DNA of 64,000 nt from Luscinia megarhynchos (GCA_034336665.1 JAPFBE010000002.1:79552905-79616904); one strand, 5' to 3'; numbered from the stretch's first letter, positions 25,583-39,000 are shown. Notes: generated by a model not told the origin, from the sequence alone. Program-made: numbers and translations.

Positions 25583-26114
25583 TGGAACTATAAAATATCT
25601 TGTCATTGTTATAGCACATAGGGGATCCAGTAATAAATTAGAGGTCCTCTGTGACAAGTACCATAGATATATAATAAAACAAAAACCTCTGGGAATGCTT
25701 CAGTCTAAGTTCGTATTTTTTCCTTATGCACCCAAAAATAGGATTAATCAAATTTCAGGCCTAAGGGCTTAAACAGATGGAATACGAAAGAAAATTTCAC
25801 CAGTCAGCAGTGTAGTAGTTCTGCATCTCTGGGAAGTATGCACTTTCATAATGTATGAGATAAAACCTTTCATTTAAAGATTTCTCACAGCTTATCTAGT
25901 TTCACTTAGGCAGTGGTTTGAAGTAGTAGAGTCTCAGATTAATATTCAGCAACTAGAGAACAATGTTTAAATTTATTTGAAATATTTCTTTCCTTCCGTT
26001 CTAAATGAGAAAATGCCGACTTTGTGACAAAATAATTAAAATGCTTAAATGCTAAACAGAATTTCTGATTCAGTGTTTTCATGTAGATATGTTTTCTCAT
26101 AACTGCTTTTCCAG

Positions 26115-26226
26115 GTTGTATTGGTCAGTGGACATCTGGACAGCTGGGACGTTGGGCAGGGAGCTATGGATGATGGTGGTGGAGCATTTATATCATGGGA
26201 AGCATTATCACTCATTAAGGATCTGG
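26115..26226 (+). CDS. CPQ: Carboxypeptidase Q, internal exon with first zinc ligands (partial gene)
   Basis: This exon encodes about 37 residues of the M28 metallopeptidase core of carboxypeptidase Q. The enzyme is a secreted or lysosomal dipeptidase that hydrolyses circulating dipeptides. Reading from 26115 in phase 0 gives [16 protein letters not shown], then [20 protein letters not shown]. The SGHLD motif carries the first zinc histidine and a neighbouring aspartate. The MDDGGG motif carries the bridging zinc aspartate. In human numbering, as I remember it, these are near 290, 292 and 302. The translation appears identical to the human protein as I recall it. The acceptor is ttttccag before 26115. 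The donor is gtaact at 26227, leaving phase 1, which the next exon completes. The preceding exon was not found in the upstream 26 kb. Product identity is very secure; the 112-nt limits rest on splice sites and phase. Confidence 0.97.
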
Positions 26227-29200
26227 GTAACTCTTTCATTTAAAAATATTTTTAATGCATTACATTTCCAAGACATTTTGTATGATGTCTAAACTGGATT
26301 TTCTATTGTATCCATGTCTCTGAGCACAAATATTAAATTTTGTCACTATACCCCTCAAAACTAGTTCAAAACAGACTTTCTAGATTGTTGAGTTGATATC
26401 CGAGGATGCTTTTCCCCCTTCATCAAATGAAATCTATTTTTCCTCCTTATTCCCTTTTTCCATAAATGTAACCTGTGGTCAAGAGGAATGTCCAACGTAT
26501 TCATTAGAAACTAAAATCAGCTGCTGCTCCTGCTTTTAGCTCTGGCAGCCTTTAAACAATAAAATAGCTTTCCCTGCTTCCCAGTGGAAGGATTTTTGCA
26601 GTTCAAAAATCTCGGTCTTTCTTGAGGAGCTCTTTGTAGACAAGCTCTGTTATGAGATTAGCTGCTTGCATACTGCAGTCATGAACATCAGACATCCCTG
26701 TGAGTTCCTATTCCTTTAGTTTTGCATTGTTTGAACCTCAATCTCTCAATTTCCCAGCCTTGGAATGATTGGATTATCAATCTGTAACTAAAACAGAGTG
26801 CATCTGTTTAAATTTTTGGTCTTTTAAAAACAAACTAAACAGGATTCTTCTACAAAGAAGCCAAGTGTACTCCTTCTTTTAGTGTTTTAAATTTTTTTTT
26901 ATGAAGCTTGGAAAATTGGCTGTGTTTCCTCCACCTTCAAGGAAAAGAAAGTTATTCTGCTGTGTTTGGTACTCTATTCTATTCAGAATAAACTGTTGTG
27001 TGTTTCTTAAGGGCAAGTTCATGGTGGCATTCTATAATTTTTATTCACTGGGTTTCCCTTCACGCATGACTGAAATGCATCACTTTCTTCTTGTTTAAAT
27101 ATTTGATTTCCTCTGGTAGCAGCCTGTGTGTTTGCTGTGCAACCTGTGGTGAAATGCTGTTCTCTCAGCTGGGGAATGCTGGAGCTTTTGCTGATGCCCT
27201 TTGTTCTGGGCAGCTGTTGTGTTCTGCTCTTGTACAGTGTTCTGCAGGAGCACAAGGCTGGGAGAGGACTTCTGGGTCTTCATAGCTGTGGATAAGGGAG
27301 GGGCATATGCCTTTTACAAGCTGGCCTCCATAGTAGATTGATTAATGCAGATTTTATATCTTATGCATTTAAAATCTGGAAAAAAAAAGTCAGCAAAATA
27401 AAAAGATGTGAAGATTTTGTGAGAAACAAATTAATGACTTATTTAAAGGCAATTCCACAGATTGTGTTTTGAAATGTGGGGACTTTGATATCCTTTTGAA
27501 CCTTGATAAATTTAGTCTCACACTAGTCCACCAAATACATTTTAAATGAAGATAAGCCAACTCAGTTGGCTCTATGCATGTGTAGAAATTTTTTATGGTG
27601 TCCAGGGAGTCTTAAAGCCATGGTGCATTGTGTAGCCATAAAAACTGTCTGCATTTACCAGAGTATAACTGATCTTACAGCTGTGGTGATATGATCCTCA
27701 AGCTGAAATGAGCATTCTGAAATATGATTTCTATAATATGTATTTATATTGTGCAGTAAGAAATAATGCCAGTACTTCTGCCATGGTCTGGTTAATGAAA
27801 GCAAAATACCATTACCACCATTAAAGCAGGTTTTTCAGTGATGGTCTAATAGCATTTCGTCATGATATCAGTGCAACCCTTGGATGTGGCTTATGGACAA
27901 GACACGAATTATGCCTGTTAATTTGGATTCTGAAAATTTCATGTAATACTTGAAAAATATTATAGTTTAAATGCAATTCCATACTTTCAGCATAGCCTCC
28001 TCCCAAAACCATTTAATAGTTATTGGCTTAGGACCAAATACATGAAATTAATTGAAAAATCATTAAAATTATGGTGTAAGATGGTAAGATTTTATTTTAA
28101 GCAATAGAGTTTTCTTGCCTCAAGTAAACTTTTTATTAGTTCTTGCTTTTATTTCTGAGTAAATCAGTTACTTAATGTATTGGCCTTTACACTTCCTCAT
28201 ATTTCCTGAATCTTCAGTGTTAGCTTTTTTTTATTTAACTGAGGTGGCAATTTCTGTGCCATATTGGTATATTTTTTTTCTTTTTGTTTTGTTTTGCTTT
28301 TGGGTTTTTTAGCTTTTCAGACACTGTAATAGTTACATGCTTCCTACAAGAACATGTACCAGTCCAGCACAATATGAAGGAGTTTTACATAGTCTTCAAG
28401 ACTTCAACATTCAAACATGGTAGCTTTTTTTTTCCATTTCCATTTTGATTTCTCATGAATGTTGTTTCTTTTTGAGGGAAAGGCAACTACATGAAAGTCA
28501 GACTGAACTGAAACTCTTTTGCATTATATTATTTGCATTATATTATAAATTAAGCGGAATAAAAGTATTTTCTTGATGTAAAATCACATGTACACATTTC
28601 AGAAGAGTAGTACCTAAAAAGCATAGGGTCGATTGTGATCTGCTTTAGTTTTAGAACACTGTTTAAAGTTATAACCGTTCAGGTAGCTCTGGAAAGTAGA
28701 AGAGCTAACAAGTGAAAAGTTTCAGTCTGTCTGAACATTTGGTTCTAATAGCTGTACTATCTCTCTGCTCATCTTCCACAGATGGGAAGGGGGTACCTGC
28801 TGGTGGTGCCATTCCCTCTCATCCTTCTTCAGGGAGGAAAGCACAGGCAGCAGATTCAGAGCAAAAGTCAATTTCTAGATTCTAGGTTACATTTCTGTGC
28901 AGCTGTAATTTCAGTCTCAAAACATCCCCTTCAGCAATGTATAGTTAAACATCAGTACCAGCTTGTGCCCCTGTTGGTGCCTAGGCTGGCTATAGACATC
29001 TCCTGACCAGAGTAAAAAGAAGCATTTTCCTTAGTGCATGCATATCAAGTTCTCTGAATCAACTAAACTCTCATGGCTGCATGCTTTGCTGGTAGCTAAT
29101 CTTAGAAAATCACTAACTAATGGCCATACTGACTATTAGTGTCAGAAGGGTATTTTCTCACTGTTAATGATGAAGTTTAATGAAGGATAAAGGAAAAAAA

Positions 29201-32200
29201 CCACATATGCCACTGATAGGCAAGATCTGTGGCAAGCTGCTTCATGTCTGATGTGCTTAAAAAAGGAAGAACTGGAAATGTTTCCACAGAAGTTGCTTAT
29301 GTGGAGGAACAAGAACATTTCAGCTGGTTATTACTCCTTATTCCTTTTACTGGGAATAAAGACATTTTTAGAGTTGCTGAGGCATTTTGTGAACTGGTTT
29401 GAGCTGGTAAACTCCCTTTCCTTCAGGGTAGCCGGGGCTGTTGTGATTAGCTGAGGATTTCTAATGCTTAAGAAATTACCCTTTTATACTTGCAGACAGA
29501 GTGTCCATGGCAGTAAACTTGTGCAATGTGCAGTTTGTCCTCCACCATGTCTGACAGCTGCTGCCCTGCCCAGCCCTCTGCAGGTTTTAATCTTTTGATC
29601 TATTTTAACTAATTTTGATGGAGGCATAAAAATATTTAGAACAGAAAGTTCCAATATACTCTTCAAATGGGTGACTGGGGAGAGACGGGCAAGTGCATTT
29701 ATGTCCCACCTAAGGAGAGGCAGGAAGAAGGCACTTTTATTCTTTTCTTAAAGATGGCAAACAGCTGGCTACCAGAACATGTGTAGCATTGTGGTAATCA
29801 CCAGCCTCTTCCCTTTTAATCTGTCTGCAAACTCTGTGTGATGGATTGCAAATATCTCCATGGCACTATTTGAGAGGGCTATTTGGGGTAATTAAGAGGT
29901 GATGGGAAGACACTGGAGGTGTTTTAGAGAAGCAAGTCTAACAAGTTGCTATCTTTAAGCTGAGGGGATCCATGGGGTGTTGCATGAGCTGTAATGTGTG
30001 TGATGAGGGCCTTTGGAAGCTGTAGGAGAAACAGCACTCAAGCAAATTGCCATTTTCTATTTTACAGAACAGCAGCTGTGTCACTAATTACAGCCTAGAA
30101 ATCTCAAACTCAACTTGTTTTTCAGGTTACATTTATAATTCCAAAATTTTGTTAGTTTTTTAGTTTATGTGCAAAAAAGAGCATCTCTGGAACTGGCCAA
30201 TGTCATTTGCTTCAGCATTTTCATGTTGGTCTGGTTAGTGCTGTGGTGTCATTTGAAACACAGCTTCTCCTGTCCCTCTCACACACAAGGTTTACAAAAT
30301 AAGCTGCTTTTCCAGGTGAGATGAAAGTCTAGCCAAGCAGCTACACACAGAACATCACCATAAAATCCCACAAAATTTGTTTTGCTGCCATATTTTGTCT
30401 TTGGGTGAACAGGTTGCAAGACTTGATCCTGCTTTGGATGTTGATTATCAGTTTCTGTGAAGGAGATATTTGTGCTCCTTTCCCAACATTTCAAGCCTGC
30501 AGCTCTTCTTGCCTTGGGAGTCATCTTTGTGTACAGGGTATTTGAGCAAGAAGCAGCTATGGATCCAGTGGTATCAGAGCTTTAGCCAGTGCTGCCTCTT
30601 TGCTCCTAATCCAGCTGTGCTCCCACATTGCTTGGCTGAGAGGCATTTCCCAGCTGAGGCCACCAGTGTTCTGCCATCCTCCTGCCCTGCCAAAGCCACT
30701 CACACCCTAGTGCTGGGCATGGGGGCCTTTCATCCCTAAAGGGAGCTTGAAGAGACTGAATAGTGACAATAATAGAGAAAGGTCTTTAGAAGGTGGTTGT
30801 GTGGCAGTGTCAGTTTTCCAAAAATACTATTTTAAGTCTCCTAACAGCAGTGGGGAGCCTACTGGAGTTAGAAATCCAATTGATTTTGATGGATGAATTT
30901 CAGTGCTTTCTTCTGAAAAACTTTAGAAATGATACCTGCTATGTCTCTTTTTAATTAGAAAATCTGGAATTAATTTTTTTCCTGTTGAGAATAGAAACTG
31001 ATGGGGTATGTTACTTGACACTCCAGTCCAGTTTATATTTTCAGAGTCCCATCTCTGCTAGCACAGGAGGAATCAAACAGTCAACAGGTTCTTTGTTCAC
31101 ATCCCAGGTTACTTTCAGCAACATTTACCCACAAGCTCTCTTTCCTTATTCAAGAACTGTGTTTTCTACTTTTTCCTGGCTGTGTTTGGGTCTCTCTTGT
31201 TTCACTGCTAGCCAGCTCTCAGTGCCCTGCCAAGCCCAGAGGTGCATACCTACCCACAAGCTACTGCTTAATCTGGGGACATCTTCAAAAGTCAATGGCT
31301 GAGCTGTGAATTTTTCAAATTACAAACTTTTCCTCTTCAGTTGCTTGAACTGCAGCCAGTGTAAGGTGTTCCAGTGAATGCTATCTGAACCCCTGCAGTT
31401 GGTGCAGACTCCAGGAAAGGCTACAGCCCAAAGAGCCCTGTAGTGGTGGGTTGTGGCACAGAGTGAACAGTTCCCTGCTTGTGCTGTTGTGTTGTGCACT
31501 GAGCCCATGTTCAGTCATGTCTGCATGCTGCCTTAGACCAGGAAGTCTCCTGCTTGGACTGTGCCTCGGGGTGCTTCTGAGAGTCCTGTTCTTCCTGTAA
31601 GAAAACACTTGCTGTGGGGAGCAGCCAGAGCCAGTGAACACCAGCAGTCAAGTAGATGAGCAGGGAACATTTTCCTCTCTCACACCCAGGGTAGGATGGT
31701 GATGCCATTGCTGCCAGAGTAGCTTGATGAAGGAAGAATGATTGTTGACAAAATCTAGTCCCAGTCATCACACCTTTTACACAGCTTTCCTGCATTCCTA
31801 GACGATGATGAAACATGAAAAAGGGAGAAATGTATGGTGATAGATGATATGTGCTCTTTCCCCTCTTTGCCTATTTGCCAGCCTTAAGCTGAATTGGGGT
31901 TTCATAAATCAGCTTTCCTATAGATGCAGACACGGATCTGGCACAATTAAATTACTGTTTCATAGGAAAAAGAGACAGAAAACTACAGAAATGTTTTTAA
32001 AACAATGCATGTAGGAATTTTAAGGTACTAACTGAATTATTACTACTCATAAGGAGTTGATTAGACAGTTTTTCCCCCTTAAAATTTATTTAAAATTGAA
32101 ATTGTAACTCTCATCTGAATTATACCCATGGCTAATGTAACTGGAAAACCATTAGACAGATTTTTATACAGTTCACTTTAGTCTTTGTTTGAAGTTACAT

Positions 32201-33374
32201 TTCCCCAGTCCAAATTCACTGGCTAATATATGAGGACTAAAGATATGTTTTATTAAAAATATGATCACCAGAGCAATTCCTTTTCTGCTAGTTTAATTGA
32301 AGTCATATAAATACAATTTTAACATGCTTGCAAAATACTTTGTTAAACATTTTTCTGAATTTCTTGTGGTGGTGTAGTTGTTTGCTCTCTAGGAGATATG
32401 TTGTGAAACATAATTAAATGACTACTTTTGCAGTTTCTGGTTTTTTTCTTTAATCAAATATGCCTGATATTAACTTCTTGTTCTTACATTCTTTTCACTT
32501 TCCCAAAGCTGAGTATTTTATTCTGACCTTCATGTTTTCAATTCTATTAAATCTACCTTCATATGCTGTTACACTACAAATGCATTTATTCCTTCATTTT
32601 AACATTTGGTTGAATGCATATTTAGCAAGTACTTAAATCTTCAATTTTCATACTGTGTTGACATAGCAGAAGGGCAACTGCAAACATAAAGGGTTGCTAA
32701 TCTGGTGGTAAATTTAGATTTACAGCCCTCCATAGTAATTTTGCCCTCTGTCTTGTGGACTGCTACTTCTCTGCAAGCTTTAATTTACCCAGATTTTTTT
32801 TTAAATCTGAGCTTTGATTATCTATAAAAATCTTAAAAACCTGACTATGCTAGCTGTTGTGTGTGATTGGGTTTTTTTCCAAATCTTTAACATGATTGAC
32901 ATGGTGAAGTGCTGAAATCCTTCCCAAATGAAGTAAGGAGCATCTTGTCCTCACTGTGATTTTTTTTAAGGTATAAATTTTCAATATGGAGACAGAAGTG
33001 TGCCTGCTTCATTTTCTGACTCATCAGCTCTCAGAATAGCCTAACAGATCTGTTTGTTAATCCAAAGAGTGGGGCAGCAGAGGCAGAATACAGACCCACC
33101 TCTCATTAAAATCAAACTGATATTTGTAATACCAGGGAGTGTGGGAGTGGGCCCCACATTGCCTTTTCTGCTCCACAATTGTGATGATGAGATCACAAAT
33201 ACTCTTAAGGAAGAATATGTTCCTGAAGAGGAGTAAAAGGTGTTTTAAAGGTGGAAAGTGTCTTATTCCTTTTGTGGGACTCAGAGATCACATTGACAGG
33301 ACCAGAGCAAGGCATGGGGTGAAGGACTTCTCTGCTGACTCTGTGCTTTGCTTTTTTACACAGTTGGCAAGTTT

Positions 33375-33434
33375 GTGTTTCCTTTTCTTCTCCTTTCTTT
33401 TTTTTTTTTTTTTTTTTTTTAGTTTTCCCTCTTT
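33375..33434 (+). repeat. Polypyrimidine tract with T23 run followed by AG
   Basis: A C/T-rich stretch contains a T run at 33398-33420, followed by AG at 33421-33422 and more pyrimidines. In the sense orientation of CPQ this has the composition of a very strong 3' splice-site tract, although no coding exon follows. It could also be the poly(A) tail of an antisense retroposed sequence. The Lys-rich minus-strand frame here is an artefact of the run. Confidence 0.8.
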
Positions 33435-34561
33435 TTTGGGTACACATGACTTGTAAAGGCTTCATGACACTACAGGAACCAGTTCTTCGTTTAAAACCCC
33501 ATATGCAGATGAGCACATTTGGCAGTACTTCTCATCTGAAGTGCTCCAGGTGGCAGGAAGGTGTCCACAGAGAAACCCTCCCCCTGGCACTGTTGTTGCC
33601 TGACTTGCAGCCCATAAGCACCAGGCTCTGGGCTTGGCTTCCCTCTTCTCTCCCTCACCTCCCCAGTCAAAAGGCTTAATCCATGTTATTTTTAGTTACT
33701 AGACTTGCAAATCATTCACAGATTTTCCCTCCAGTCTTGTATACCCAGCTCCTTCCCTGACATTTCCTTTTGGATATTGCATTGCTTTTTAAAAATAAAT
33801 CTATCTGAAACCTCTCACATTTCCCTTTTCCACTCTTCAGTAAATCTGCCCTTCTGTCATAAGATCATCAGCCTCCCTAAAAAGCAGCAAAAGAAAATTG
33901 CTCTTGTAATCCCAGTGTCTTGCTGCACTGCTGTCAAGGCTGCTGGTGCTCTGCACATCCAGTCCTCCCCTAGACTGGCTCACCTTGGGCACTGCTGTGC
34001 CCCTGTGCCCTCTGTGAAGGGTCTGTCCAAACAGCTGCTCACAGGCTGTGCCAGTGGCTGAGTCGTGTCCTCTCAACCCCCAAAACACGTTTTGAGCAAG
34101 CAGACAGCCCCAGGCGAGGCTGAGCTGCAGTATCTGGCTTGGCTCATCGCTCCACTTTGATCTTCCCCTCCCCAGCCCCAGACCTGACCATTTTCTCTCT
34201 TCTTCCTGCAAAGCTTCTCTTCTGCTCCACAGCTCATCTCTCTTTACTCCCAACTTTTGACACTCTGAGGTTTACTTGCTTCCCCAGTGCTATTTTTTGC
34301 AGTGCTTTGTCCTCAGTGCCACAAAAAGAAGCTATCAACAGACAAAAATCAAGGAGATTGCACTGCATTAGACTGATTTAAGAAGAAAAGAAAGACCGTT
34401 TCCAAAGCCAAAAGCTGTTTCCCATGTCTTGTTTGAGCTTCACTAGAGAATTAGAAATGTGTTATAATCAAGCTTTAAGTAGTACTAAAAGGGCTTTTTT
34501 CAGCTGTTCTTTGCCTTGTTTTTGGAAGCTTTTAACTCTGAAGCTCTGCAAAGAAGGACTT

Positions 34562-34895
34562 GAGTGTACTGATTGGTGAGACGCTGGACATGACCCAGCA
34601 ATGTGCACTTGTAGCCCAGAAAGCCAAACACATCCTGGGCTGCATGCAAAACAGCATGGCCAGCAGGGTGAGAGAGGGGATTCTGCCTCTCTGGTCTCCC
34701 CTTGTGAGACCCCACCTGTGCTGCATCCAGCTCTGAGGATCCCAGCTCTGAGAAGGGTGTGGACCTGCTGGGGTGAGTGCAGAGGAGGGCCATGAAGATG
34801 ATCACAAGGAAAAATCACCTCTCCTGTGAGGAAAGGCTGAGGGAATTCAGCCTGGAGAAGAGAAGGCCAAAGTCCTTCTGGTTTAGAATGGAGAT
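34562..34895 (+). mobile_element. CR1 LINE fragment, internal/3' part without tail
   Basis: Sense-oriented CR1 sequence. It runs from 'agacgctggacatgacccag' through 'catcctgggctgcatgcaaa' and 'gtgagaccccacctgtgctgc' to 'cagcctggagaagagaaggc', then stops short of the CR1 3' tail. Both ends are therefore missing. It lies about 660 bp from an opposite-orientation CR1 copy. Confidence 0.85.
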
Positions 34896-35557
34896 TTCTT
34901 CTAGGTCTTCAGAGGAAAAGTCTGGACACCTTCAATTAACTATGTTACTACTATTATCCTATTGATTACAGTTTATTTCTGCATGTATATTCTTTGAAAT
35001 TTGGCAGGGAAACAGGTTGCTAGAGATAAGAGCTTTTTCTGTTCCTTGCCCATACCTCACGATACATAAATCAGTTATTAGCAGATTGTACCACTGTTTT
35101 TGATGATGAGTTATTTTCTTTAGCAATATGTGGAGTGCTAGTTTCATTTTTGATTTTATGCTGCAGAAGAAATTTTTGAAAGTCCAGGTATTTTATGAGA
35201 AGTGCACACATGATAGAAATATCCTAGCTAATGGCACCCAGTAAGTCCCCTATGTCTAATCAGCTCTGAACTTGAAAAAGGTAGGGAGTATAAGAAGAAT
35301 TTAAAGAATGTCAGAAACATCATGATGTATCTTGATACTTTTTAGTATAAATACTTAAAATATTTTTGTATAAGTACCTTTTAAAGGAAATTCCAAGCCA
35401 CAGGGTAACAATGCAGAAAAGGCCATAGCTTATGTCTGTTCAGTGCAACAGTTCAGTTGAGGATGATATATCTGTATATACCTCTCCCTAGTAGCTCCTA
35501 AAGTAAATACATTACTGACTTAGGGAGTATTAAAATTAAGAGAAGACAGAGAATAGT

Positions 35558-36080
35558 TTGGGTTGAAAAACATCATTAAAAGTCCAATTCCCCCTGTAAT
35601 GAGCAGGAGCTACTTCAATTTGATCAGGTTGCTTAGAGCCCTGTCACATGTGACCTTGAATTTCTCCAGGGATGGGAGCATCCACAATCTCTCTGGGAAC
35701 TTGTGACAGTGTTTCACCTCCCTCACTGTAAAAACCATCTTCCTTAGATGTAATCTGAATCTACTCTCCTTTAGTTTAAAACCATTGCTCCTTGTCCTTA
35801 TTGCCAAAGGCCCTGCTGAAAAAGCCTGTCCCCATTTCTTGTTGATTCCTTTCAGTTACTGGAAGGCTCCTCTAAGGTCTCCCTGGAGCCTTCTGTTGTC
35901 TCAGCCTTTCCTCATAGGAGAGACATTCCATCCATCTGATCATCTTTGTGACCCTCCCCTGGACCTGCTTCAGCATGTCCAAGTCTTCCCTGTGCTAAGG
36001 ACTTCAGAGCTGGATGCAGGACTCCAGGTGGGGTCTCACCTGGGGAAGTAGAGGAAGTAGAGTAGAATCACCTCCCTCAA
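35558..36080 (-). mobile_element. CR1 LINE fragment, 3' part
   Basis: Minus-strand CR1. On the + strand it reads 'gccctgtcacatgtgaccttg', then 'aaccattgctccttgtcctta', 'cagcctttcctcataggagag' and 'gactccaggtggggtctcac', i.e. the consensus 3' end running towards 5'. About 520 bp, diverged, with no intact frame. It overlaps the consensus interval of the + copy at 34562-34895 by roughly 160 bp. Confidence 0.85.
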
Positions 36081-39000
36081 TTAGCAGTGCAATTTATTCT
36101 ACTTTATGCTCAGATCAAAGCTTTTCAGGCCATTTATGCAGGGCCTTAGGAAAGCATTACTTTCTTATTTTGCTTTGCTTGTGTGCAGAGCTTTTGCTTT
36201 CCCTATTAATTTGTCTTCATCTCAACACACAAGGTTTTTTTAGCTTTTATTTTCCTGATTTTCTCCCTTATCTCATTGATGGGGAAGTGAGAAAGTGGCT
36301 CTGAGGGGCTCGGCTGCCAGCTGAAGTTAAACCTTGACACCTGTTAATCTGCTCACAACCATTTGCAGTTTGCTTGTATGCCTCATGTTAGCTGGGCAGA
36401 TATTTGATTTGCTTGTGTGTGATCTCAGTGCCTTGACTTGCAGGGAAAATATCTGTTTTTACCAAGGTGGAATGCTCTTTATGTTTTTATAAGCAGGTCA
36501 GTCTTAAGAAGACATTGAAGAAGCCTGTTAGCCATCTACACACTGTCTTCTTAGAAAATACTGTATCTTTGTGATCCTCCCCATCAGTAAGGATTTATGT
36601 TTATAAAGTGGGAATATAGTTACTGAAGCAAATTTTGTGTTTATAGTACTGATCTCTATTTTGATTTTAAAAAGATGATTCAAGTTCTCCTTCCTGACTT
36701 GTAAGCTGTATTGAGAGTGAAGTGGGTTTATTTTTTTAGTTTACATGTGACAGGTCATTATGTTTTGTCTCTACACTTACCGAGCAATGCATTTCAGTTT
36801 TGCTGTGTGGGAATGTCTCAATTCTGTCAAGCATGAGCAAGACAGGTAGGACATAAAATTCAGGTCTTGCTGCTGTTATCTATGAATGTGAGCAATCTAT
36901 GTGACTTCAAAGAAACAGAAAAATAGAGTCAATAAGACCTGCACATTGGTATGACTGAAGTGTTTGTGGTACCCAAGGAGAAGGAAGGGATAGCAGCCAC
37001 TCCAGCACAGAGGGAGTGTGATAGAGCAGGTGTCCTGCTGTGCTTGCTGCAGATGTATCCTTAGTCAGAGATCGACCACATCGATGTTTTTATTTCAGTC
37101 TTAACTTGAGTGAGCCCACATGCCCCATAGTATCTTTTATGCTTGAGATAAACTGTAAGAATATAGAAGCTGATCATCAAAATGCACCTTTATAGTAAAC
37201 TATGATTTTATTTCAGTTAAGGGCAAGGTGGAAGGGAGAATAAAAAAAAGATAATACATTTTTCTGAAACACTGGAGATTTGGAAATTCATCTGTAGGTT
37301 TTTTTCTTCTGATAGCCTCTTCATTTTTAATACTATGTAAAAAGTCATTTATTCAGATAAAAGGAAAGAGGCACAATTTTATTTGTGTAACAGTTTTCCT
37401 TCATTTTAAAATTGCCTATCCATCCCTCTATATGTTGCATTCATCATAAAACCAATTTTCTAGCCCAATTGCTATTTTATTGTGTCTTTTCAATACATAT
37501 TTGGGCTGTGATCTGAAAGACTTCTGATACTGCAAAGATGATACCTTGTTTAGCAACCAGTAGTTTTTAAGAAGCAAACCAAAGTAGTTGAACTTACTTT
37601 TAAAAACTTTTGTAACTTGAATACAGTACTTCTTTTTTTCCTAATAAAAACATGCATTGAGAATATTCTTAGCAATTTTACTTCTGAATACTGGATTTGT
37701 TTGCTGTTCTTTGGTCAAATTAGCTCTGTTTTTAATAAAAAGTAGATAAATGCTTATCACTTGCAGATTAAGATAATGAGGAAATTAAATTTTCCTCTAT
37801 CTACTCTGTTTGTATCTAAAATAAATGGCTCCATAGCTTATATATTTTTATTTTTTTAAAGTTGCTTATTAAATTTCAGTAGAACACACAAATGAATTTG
37901 CTGACAGGAATCCTTGAGATGGGAAGAACTGATACACCATGTCCCAAACTGGAAAGACCAAAGCTCAGCAGGGCTTTTTTATTTCCCCAGCTTCAGTGGA
38001 CAGATGCAATGATGGGCAGGGAGGGGGCCATAAGAACCTCAAATGTCTTTTCCACAGGTGAGCTGAGATCATCTCAAGCTCCTGGAGAGGAGGAGCTGAG
38101 GTCACAGCCCATCTGAGCCTGCCATGAGGACCCCCTGACCACTGCCCCAAGTCCCTCTTAGGGCAGCACTGGCAGATTAAAGCAGCTTGATTTTTGCCTG
38201 GGAGGAGCCAGAAGGTGTTGCTTCCCTGTCTCAAGCATTTCCTACCAAAGCTGCTCTCACAGCCTTGGTGTGGTGGGCTGGAGATTGGACTTCCCTTTGC
38301 AATTTGTGATATGACAAACCTCCTTTTTCCACTTAAACTGCAGTGCTGCTGGAACAATACTGCAGCACTTGCCTCTATGTTTTAGACCAGCCCTTTTCCT
38401 TTTTTACAGCCACCTCTTCTAACCAAGCTGCTGACACATTTGGGGTTGTTTTGGGCTTAAATTTTTCTGACTTCAAACCAATAGCTATTTTATTATCTCA
38501 ATTTTACCTTGTAAGCCATCTGACTAATTTGAAAAGCAAAGTAATCCTTTACTGTTGTAGTTTAGGAGAGCAGGGAATCCACTGGAAGGTGTGCAGAAGG
38601 TTACTTGTCTTTAAAGTAATGAAGTCTGACAACCTTTCTGTTTACAGTCAATGGATCAACATTCAGAAAAAAATTTTAAACTTGTTTGCACTTCTTTATG
38701 AAATATTGGAAAATCCAAGATCTTTTATTCAGATGTGGGGTATTCCTTCTCTATTCTGCCTTCAGTTCTGAAGATTGCTAGCATGTAGTTTTGAGGAGGA
38801 AATCTTCAGATCATATTCATTGTGTCAAAAGAAAAAAATTAATGAAGGTCAAGCCTATTGGCAGTCTTCATCCATTTCAGTTAGGAAATGAAATAAGTTT
38901 TGACAGTGATACTGATATTATTTCTCCTCAGCACAAAAGTGTGTCTGGTACTTTATGCTTTATCACTTGTGATAATCTCCTCATGGTTTGGTTTTTTTTT

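Larger units (their letters stand above)
1..26114 (+). other. CPQ upstream intron (3' part), non-coding
   Basis: This is the intron preceding the 26115 exon; its 5' end is outside the window. I looked for the expected preceding CPQ segment (a SFNTVAEITG-like stretch ending in phase 0 at a GT donor) and did not find it. The first 13 kb is unique AT-rich sequence apart from a microsatellite near 465-497, an A/C-rich tract at 8625-8763 and an unexplained minus-strand ORF at 6694-7143. From 13.2 to 22.0 kb it holds CR1 copies and a solo LTR candidate, listed separately. From 22.0 to 26.1 kb I see nothing except a minus-strand protein-like decayed block. No promoter, CpG island or RNA gene is evident. 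Assignment to one intron is inferred from exon order. Confidence 0.8.

Noticed and set aside
1..26114. Search for the preceding CPQ exon, and for CRISPR arrays, tRNAs, operons or phage-like modules
   Set aside because: None seen. The sequence is eukaryotic intron with retroelements, and no regularly spaced repeats or clustered same-strand genes occur.
28519..28547. Direct repeat of TTTGCATTATATTA
   Set aside because: Short AT-rich duplication typical of slippage; no flanking element.
33205..33516. Lys-rich minus-strand ORF
   Set aside because: Its poly-Lys segment is the complement of the T23 run; no independent support.
33837..34253. 138-codon minus-strand ORF
   Set aside because: It is opposite a pyrimidine-rich block, which lowers stop-codon frequency on the complement. 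No motif, and an overlapping 118-codon ORF lies on the other strand.
37965..38357. 130-codon minus-strand ORF
   Set aside because: Lies in a locally GC-richer block with an ORF on the other strand as well. Nothing identifiable, and no splice or start context.
38343..38771. 142-codon + strand ORF in the CPQ intron
   Set aside because: Composition is that of translated AT-rich intron (rich in Leu, Phe, Ser, Ile), with no recognisable domain. It does not match the expected CPQ segment at this point.
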